This document shows, piece by piece, positions 60,861 to 64,000 of a stretch of 64,000 nt of DNA. The position numbers and the translations under genes were made by a program. The stretch comes from Solibacillus sp040274725. Lineage in GTDB: Bacteria; Bacillota; Bacilli; Bacillales_A; Planococcaceae. Positions within the stretch are counted from its first letter, which is position 1. Each line of letters starts with the position of its first letter. The DNA is taken from positions 1 through 64,000 of the forward strand of contig JBEMAQ010000022.1 in NCBI GenBank assembly GCA_040274725.1. The letters run 5' to 3'. The notes under the pieces were generated by a model. The model saw only the letters and a list, made by a program, of their open reading frames with translations, made no database searches and was not told the DNA's origin.

Positions 60861-61874
60861 TTATACCCAGCTTTTTAATTCCATTCCTGGGCGACCGTTC
60901 ATTGCTAAATTACCACGACTGCCTGCCTCGTACATATAATAAGCTGCTGCACCAATCATCGCCGCATTATCTGTACAAAATTTTAGTGGTGGCACATAAA
61001 ACGGAATACCTTCCAATGCAAACGTCGCCTCAAGTAATGTGCGAAGACCTTTATTCGCCGCAACACCGCCTGCCGCGATAACCTGCTTCACGCCAAACTC
61101 ACGTGCTGCACGCAGTGTTTTCGCTGTCAGTACTTCTACAACACTATCTTGGAAGCCCTTCGCAACATGTTCTGGAATGATTTCTTCACCACGCTGGTCC
61201 ATATTATGCTTATAGTTAATGACTGCTGACTTTAAACCACTAAAACTAAAATCATAAGAATTCGCCTCAAGCCATACGCGTGGGAACGGCACAGCTTCCG
61301 TCGATTCATGTGCAAGTTTATCAATATGCGGTCCACCTGGGTACGGCATATTTAGTACACGTGCAACCTTATCATACGCCTCACCTGCTGCATCATCACG
61401 CGTCTCACCAATCACTTCAAACTGCCCATGCCCACGCATTAATACAAGCTCTGTATGCCCGCCTGATACGACAAGTGCAAGTAATGGGAACTCCATTGGC
61501 TGTACTAAGTTGTTCGCATAAATATGCCCTGCAATATGATGTGTACCTACAAGCGGTAAGCCGTGTATAAATGCAAATGCCTTCGCTGCATTAATGCCAA
61601 TCAGTAATGCCCCAACAAGCCCTGGCCCTTCTGTTACAGCAACTGCTGTTAAATCTTTGGGCTCCATATTTGCCTCTTTTAATGCCTCTTCAATCACAAT
61701 TGTTATTTGCTCCACATGGTGACGTGACGCAATTTCTGGTACAACACCACCAAAACGCTTATGACTTTCAATTTGTGATGACACAACATTTGAAATAATT
61801 TCCGAACCATTTTTAATAATAGCTGCAGCCGTTTCATCACAACTCGTCTCAATTGCTAATATATAGTTATCCAT
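60861..61874 (-). CDS. tsaD: tRNA N6-threonylcarbamoyladenosine transferase TsaD
   Basis: This is the catalytic subunit for t6A37 formation on ANN-decoding tRNAs. The 337-residue ASKHA-fold protein has the metal-binding His pair HHVEQ and HHIAGH. GPGLVGAL, VVSGGHTEL and AAGGVAANKGLR are typical. I start it at ATG 61874, which shares one base with the rimI stop (TAATG). It is the last gene of the four-gene operon. Confidence 0.97.
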   Translation of the reverse strand: MDNYILAIETSCDETAAAIIKNGSEIISNVVSSQIESHKRFGGVVPEIASRHHVEQITIVIEEALKEANMEPKDLTAVAVTEGPGLVGALLIGINAAKAFAFIHGLPLVGTHHIAGHIYANNLVQPMEFPLLALVVSGGHTELVLMRGHGQFEVIGETRDDAAGEAYDKVARVLNMPYPGGPHIDKLAHESTEAVPFPRVWLEANSYDFSFSGLKSAVINYKHNMDQRGEEIIPEHVAKGFQDSVVEVLTAKTLRAAREFGVKQVIAAGGVAANKGLRTLLEATFALEGIPFYVPPLKFCTDNAAMIGAAAYYMYEAGSRGNLAMNGRPGMELKSWV

Positions 61875-62314
61875 TATAATTTCACCCACATGACTAACGC
61901 ATCCTCGAAATTGTCGCTATAGTAGCCTTTACGAATGCCACCCGCCATAAATCCAAGCTTGCGATATAAATTAAGCGCGACTTCATTCGACACGCGTACC
62001 TCTAAATTCATCGTTTCCATACCAGCCTCGCGTGCTACACGAATCGCCTCGACCATAAGCGCCTCACCAATTTTACGACCACGTGCCTGTTTATTTACAG
62101 CAACATTCGTAATTTGCGCCGCGTCAATCGTCAGCCACATCCCACAAAAGCCAATAATCTCTCCATCTTCTTCTGCTACTAAATAATGTGAAAACTGATT
62201 TTCCTCTAGTTCATAGTAAAAAGAATCAAGTGTCCACGGCGTAGGAAATGATTCTACTTCAATCGCATGTACACCTGGCACATCTTCATGCGTCATTTTT
62301 CGATATTCTACCAT
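61874..62314 (-). CDS. rimI: Ribosomal-protein-alanine N-acetyltransferase RimI
   Basis: The 146-residue GNAT enzyme acetylates the N-terminus of a ribosomal protein (bS18 in E. coli). The acetyl-CoA motif is in VNKQARGRKIGEAL, and the C-terminal segment has NLYRKLGF. The start is ATG 62314, which overlaps the tsaB stop as TGATG. It is placed between tsaB and tsaD as in B. subtilis. Confidence 0.94.
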   Translation of the reverse strand: MVEYRKMTHEDVPGVHAIEVESFPTPWTLDSFYYELEENQFSHYLVAEEDGEIIGFCGMWLTIDAAQITNVAVNKQARGRKIGEALMVEAIRVAREAGMETMNLEVRVSNEVALNLYRKLGFMAGGIRKGYYSDNFEDALVMWVKL

Positions 62315-63018
62315 CACGCCTGCTCCTTTTTCTGTTCCTTAATCCAGTTCGCCTCAGCCTCTGCAATACGACGATACTGCGGTACAAAATGGTGAGTTGC
62401 TTCAATCGAAGGTAACTCTTTATCTAAAGCTAGCATAATTAGCTCCGAAGCACGTGGTAAATGCTGTGTGAACGAGGCAAATACAGCACGCTCCCCTAAC
62501 ACTTCACGAATACGCTCCTCGAAAATTGCAACATCCGTTCCAATAAACAAAATTGGTCCTTCTAGCTCCTGCAATTTAACAAACAATCCGTCAATATGAT
62601 CATGGAAATCCTCGACAACAGGTGCAAGCGTCGCACCATCATAAATCCCCGCATACACATTACTACGGCGCGCATCAAATATCGGACAAACAAGCCCAGT
62701 AAATAAGCGTGCATTTCCAGCAAGCACCTGAAGGCTCGTTACACCAACTAAAGGCTTCTGTAGCGTCCAAGCAATCGTTTTAGCGAGTGTCACACCTATA
62801 CGGACACCTGTATAAGAACCAGGTCCCTCAGACACTGCTACAGCGTCTATATCGCTAGGTGCTAGCCCAGCCTTTTGAAATACTTCCTCCACTGCCGGCA
62901 TCGCACCAATCGAGTGTGTTAGCTTCACATTTTGTACAATCTCCGCAAGCACTTTCCCGTCCTTTACAAGTGCAACTGATAACGGAGCATTTGCTGTTTC
63001 AATTCCTAACCAAATCAT
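62314..63018 (-). CDS. tsaB: t6A synthesis protein TsaB
   Basis: TsaB is a non-catalytic ASKHA paralogue of TsaD that bridges TsaD and TsaE. The 234-residue protein begins MIWLGIETANAPLSVAL and has the GPGSYTGVRIG motif near residue 70. It lacks the TsaD metal His pair, as expected. It overlaps tsaE and rimI. Confidence 0.96.
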   Translation of the reverse strand: MIWLGIETANAPLSVALVKDGKVLAEIVQNVKLTHSIGAMPAVEEVFQKAGLAPSDIDAVAVSEGPGSYTGVRIGVTLAKTIAWTLQKPLVGVTSLQVLAGNARLFTGLVCPIFDARRSNVYAGIYDGATLAPVVEDFHDHIDGLFVKLQELEGPILFIGTDVAIFEERIREVLGERAVFASFTQHLPRASELIMLALDKELPSIEATHHFVPQYRRIAEAEANWIKEQKKEQA

Positions 63019-63467
63019 TTTAATAGCTCCTCACAAAGCTGAACATATTTACTGCCCAGCGGCTTTAATACAAACTTTCGTGCATCCTCGTCAACACGTG
63101 TAATTTCAATTGCTAAACGTTCCTCTGGTAATTCCTCTTCGATTAAATGCGCCCATTCAACAACCGTCACCGCATCCCCGTAAAAAATTTCATCCCAACC
63201 AAGATCCTCGTCACTATCAGCTAACCTATACACATCTAAATGATTCAGTGGCAAACGTCCCTCATACTGCTTCATAATCGTAAACGTTGGACTATTTACC
63301 GTACGTGTAATACCTAAGCCACGTGCAAAAGCCTGTGTGAATGTTGTTTTGCCGGCACCTAAATCACCCTCAAGCGTAATCGTATATTGCGATTCCACTA
63401 GCTCCGCAAGACGCGTCGCAAGCTCTTTTGTTTCTTCTAACGAATGTATATGCTTTTCAAATATCAT
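63015..63467 (-). CDS. tsaE: t6A synthesis ATPase TsaE
   Basis: The 150-residue P-loop protein regulates the TsaBD complex. Walker A is GDLGAGKTTFTQ (about residues 36-47). The family motif SPTFTIMKQY and HLDVYRL follow, and VEWAHLIEEELP is near the C-terminus. It is the first gene of the operon and overlaps tsaB by 4 bases. Confidence 0.96.
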   Translation of the reverse strand: MIFEKHIHSLEETKELATRLAELVESQYTITLEGDLGAGKTTFTQAFARGLGITRTVNSPTFTIMKQYEGRLPLNHLDVYRLADSDEDLGWDEIFYGDAVTVVEWAHLIEEELPEERLAIEITRVDEDARKFVLKPLGSKYVQLCEELLK

Positions 63468-63556
63468 AACGTAATCCCTTCTTCAAAAAGTCCATTACTT
63501 CTAGTTTACTTGAATAAACGAAAATGTTCAAAACATCCACAATCTTTCTCTCCATA

Positions 63557-63587
63557 ATAAAAAGTATCTCCACTAGAGAGATACTTT
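63557..63587 (-). terminator. Terminator of the small lipoprotein gene
   Basis: A 10-bp stem AAAGTATCTC/GAGATACTTT (63561-63570 with 63578-63587) is followed by TTATTATGG on the minus strand; its upstream arm reaches the stop codon. Confidence 0.6.
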
Positions 63588-63924
63588 ACCGAGTTGAGCT
63601 TCCTCGCTTTTCAATAATTTCAGTACTCATTAATTTTCCATCTTCAAAATAAACAACGTATGCTTGTGTTAACAATATCTCATCTCGCCACTCATACACA
63701 CTCGTTTCAATTTCCGTACCAGCACCACCAGCTACCTCGACAACATCCATATAATTCATCCCTGGCTGTAACTGCTTAAATTCATCTTCATTCATATATT
63801 TTTGCCATTCATATATATTTTGATCTTCAACATTCAACACACGATCCTGACAGCCTGTAACACTGAATAATACAAACACTACAACTGCTATAAGTATATA
63901 AATATATAATCCTTTGACGTTCAT
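63586..63924 (-). CDS. Small lipoprotein, SmpA/BLIP-like fold candidate
   Basis: The 112-residue protein has a signal peptide ending in the lipobox Ser-Val-Thr-Gly-Cys (Cys25). The mature part has LQPGMNYMDVVEVAG (a helix typical of the SmpA/OmlA and BLIP-like repeat), followed by strands with YEWRDEI and AYVVYFEDGKL. The fold assignment is by pattern only. GGGGGG precedes the ATG. The role is unknown. Confidence 0.75.
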   Translation of the reverse strand: MNVKGLYIYILIAVVVFVLFSVTGCQDRVLNVEDQNIYEWQKYMNEDEFKQLQPGMNYMDVVEVAGGAGTEIETSVYEWRDEILLTQAYVVYFEDGKLMSTEIIEKRGSSTR

Positions 63925-64000
63925 ATTTATCCCCCCAAAATAAATAAACGTATAACTTTGTTTACCCGTAGAAGGAAAAATAAAAACTTTTACAATAATT

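Noticed and set aside
1..64000. CRISPR arrays, insertion sequences, prophage, integrases, tRNA genes
   Set aside because: I looked for regularly spaced repeats, transposase or integrase motifs, phage structural genes and tRNA cloverleaf ends on both strands and saw none. A tRNAscan or repeat search would settle it.

Overview
The window is a low-GC Firmicute chromosome segment. It has Gram-positive AGGAGG ribosome sites with several GTG and TTG starts, HrcA/CIRCE control of groESL, GlnR/TnrA boxes, purine and SAM-I riboswitches, a DesK/DesR/Des cold system, HemAT, and an SLH-anchored exoprotein. Gene order matches Bacillus subtilis in two blocks: yeaC-yeaD-yebA-guaA-pbuG (here moxR, DUF58, transglutaminase, two guaA genes and, further on, pbuG) and ydiB-C-D-E-F / rex / tatA-tatC / ydiL / groES-groEL (right end). 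The style best fits a Planococcaceae member such as Lysinibacillus or Solibacillus. This is inferred from gene content, not from a database search.

Layout. 1-1960: promoter and leader of an rRNA operon that runs off the left edge, then a purine permease behind a guanine-type riboswitch. 2279-4160: a WHH-motif nuclease toxin candidate and a frameshifted lipoprotein gene. 4301-7868: a four-gene ABC importer (ATPase, two permeases, NMT1/THI5-type binding lipoprotein). 8258-10792: a 35-residue membrane peptide, a DUF2243-CtaG pair and a small basic protein. 11040-14390: two GMP synthase genes. The first-transcribed one has lost most of its glutaminase domain and sits behind a divergent guanine-type riboswitch; the complete one sits behind a separate attenuator-like leader. 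14440-18649: the moxR-DUF58-transglutaminase operon. 18773-27158: NAD salvage, P-II/ammonium transporter, FetAB-type exporter, proline dehydrogenase and a short-chain dehydrogenase. 27491-32107: a chemoreceptor and the des-desK-desR membrane-fluidity system. 32292-37767: SAM-I-controlled methionine synthesis. 37956-44987: haem synthesis (HemY), oxygen sensor HemAT, and a lysR-sel1-hydrolase group. 45143-52582: an S-layer-anchored GDSL hydrolase, then an amine-use module (copper amine oxidase, APC permease, two unknown proteins, divergent AraC regulator) containing a GC-rich structured RNA in front of the permease. 52985-63924: groESL, Tat, Rex, an ABC-F protein and the TsaE-TsaB-RimI-TsaD tRNA t6A genes, with a cluster of DnaA boxes just beyond tsaD.

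Most housekeeping genes are ordinary. The parts worth most attention are the split guanine-nucleotide arrangement (degenerate GuaA plus two different RNA leaders), the unidentified structured RNA at 49443-49553, the DnaA-box cluster at 60498-60801, the paired GlnR/TnrA boxes before glnK, and the toxin/lipoprotein pair with a C-tract frameshift. I saw no CRISPR array, insertion sequence, prophage or tRNA gene.
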